Below are positions 5,182-5,268 of a stretch of 5,268 nucleotides of DNA, piece after piece. A model generated the notes under the pieces. That model saw only the letters and a program-made list of their open reading frames with translations. It was not told the origin of the DNA and ran no database searches. Source of the stretch: Helicobacteraceae bacterium (GTDB taxonomy: Bacteria; Campylobacterota; Campylobacteria; Campylobacterales; Sulfurimonadaceae); NCBI GenBank assembly GCA_030613795.1, contig JAUWLG010000116.1, positions 1 through 5,268 of the forward strand. Direction: 5' to 3'. Made by a program: the position numbers and the translations under genes. The first letter of the stretch is position 1. Each line of letters opens with the position of its first letter.

Positions 5182-5268
5182 TTAGCGTTTTAGTTTACGC
5201 TTCTCATTTTTGGCTTTTGCTTTAAACAAGATCGGCACGCCTTCAAAGTTAAAGGCTTCACGAAGCTG
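5182..5268 (-). CDS. der: GTPase Der (EngA), C-terminal 28 codons only
   Basis: The reverse strand from the window edge reads QLREAFNFEGVPILFKAKA, then a Lys/Arg-rich tail (KNEKRKLKR) and a TAA stop at 5184-5182. This matches the end of the KH-like domain of Der, where a QLREAF-FEG-PI pattern precedes a basic tail. Der is a double GTPase needed for 50S ribosome assembly. Both GTPase domains lie outside the window, so the call rests on this short tail only. Confidence 0.75.
   Translation of the reverse strand, partial: QLREAFNFEGVPILFKAKAKNEKRKLKR

Overview
The window looks like chromosome from a Campylobacterota (epsilonproteobacterial) bacterium, probably of the Sulfurimonas/Sulfurovum kind. 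This is inferred from protein style and moderate AT-richness: an ArgF with epsilon-like sequence, a HemJ-type protoporphyrinogen oxidase, a TrxC-type thioredoxin, and promoters with clear TATAAT boxes but poor -35 elements. No species can be fixed from the sequence alone.

Layout from left to right. The 3' part of argF (ornithine carbamoyltransferase, + strand, start lost at the window edge) converges on trpS (tryptophanyl-tRNA synthetase, - strand, GTG start). The 178-base gap between them holds hairpins and a promoter/Shine-Dalgarno arrangement with no real gene behind it. Divergent from trpS is a short hibernation factor gene (hpf/raiA type), closed by a near-perfect 14-bp terminator hairpin. 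Next comes trxC (zinc-ribbon thioredoxin 2), then a two-gene unit: a 205-residue outer-membrane barrel protein, which appears to start at an ATT codon, and hemJ nine bases downstream. After hemJ lies a tRNA-Arg(ACG)-like sequence whose 3' two-thirds is intact but whose 5' third is degenerate. It is followed by a small, AT-rich outer-membrane barrel gene on the - strand, a strongly strand-asymmetric non-coding stretch of about 160 bases, and the last 28 codons of der (EngA GTPase, - strand).

The genes are mostly housekeeping: arginine synthesis, tRNA charging, ribosome hibernation, thiol redox, haem synthesis and ribosome assembly. They do not form one pathway. The accessory-looking part is 4201-5181 (tRNA remnant, orphan barrel protein, possible dispersed repeat). 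No CRISPR array, transposase, toxin-antitoxin pair or defence system is visible. The most notable points are the ATT start of the barrel gene, the tRNA remnant, the odd stretch beside der, and a Pro in the carbamoyl-phosphate motif of ArgF.
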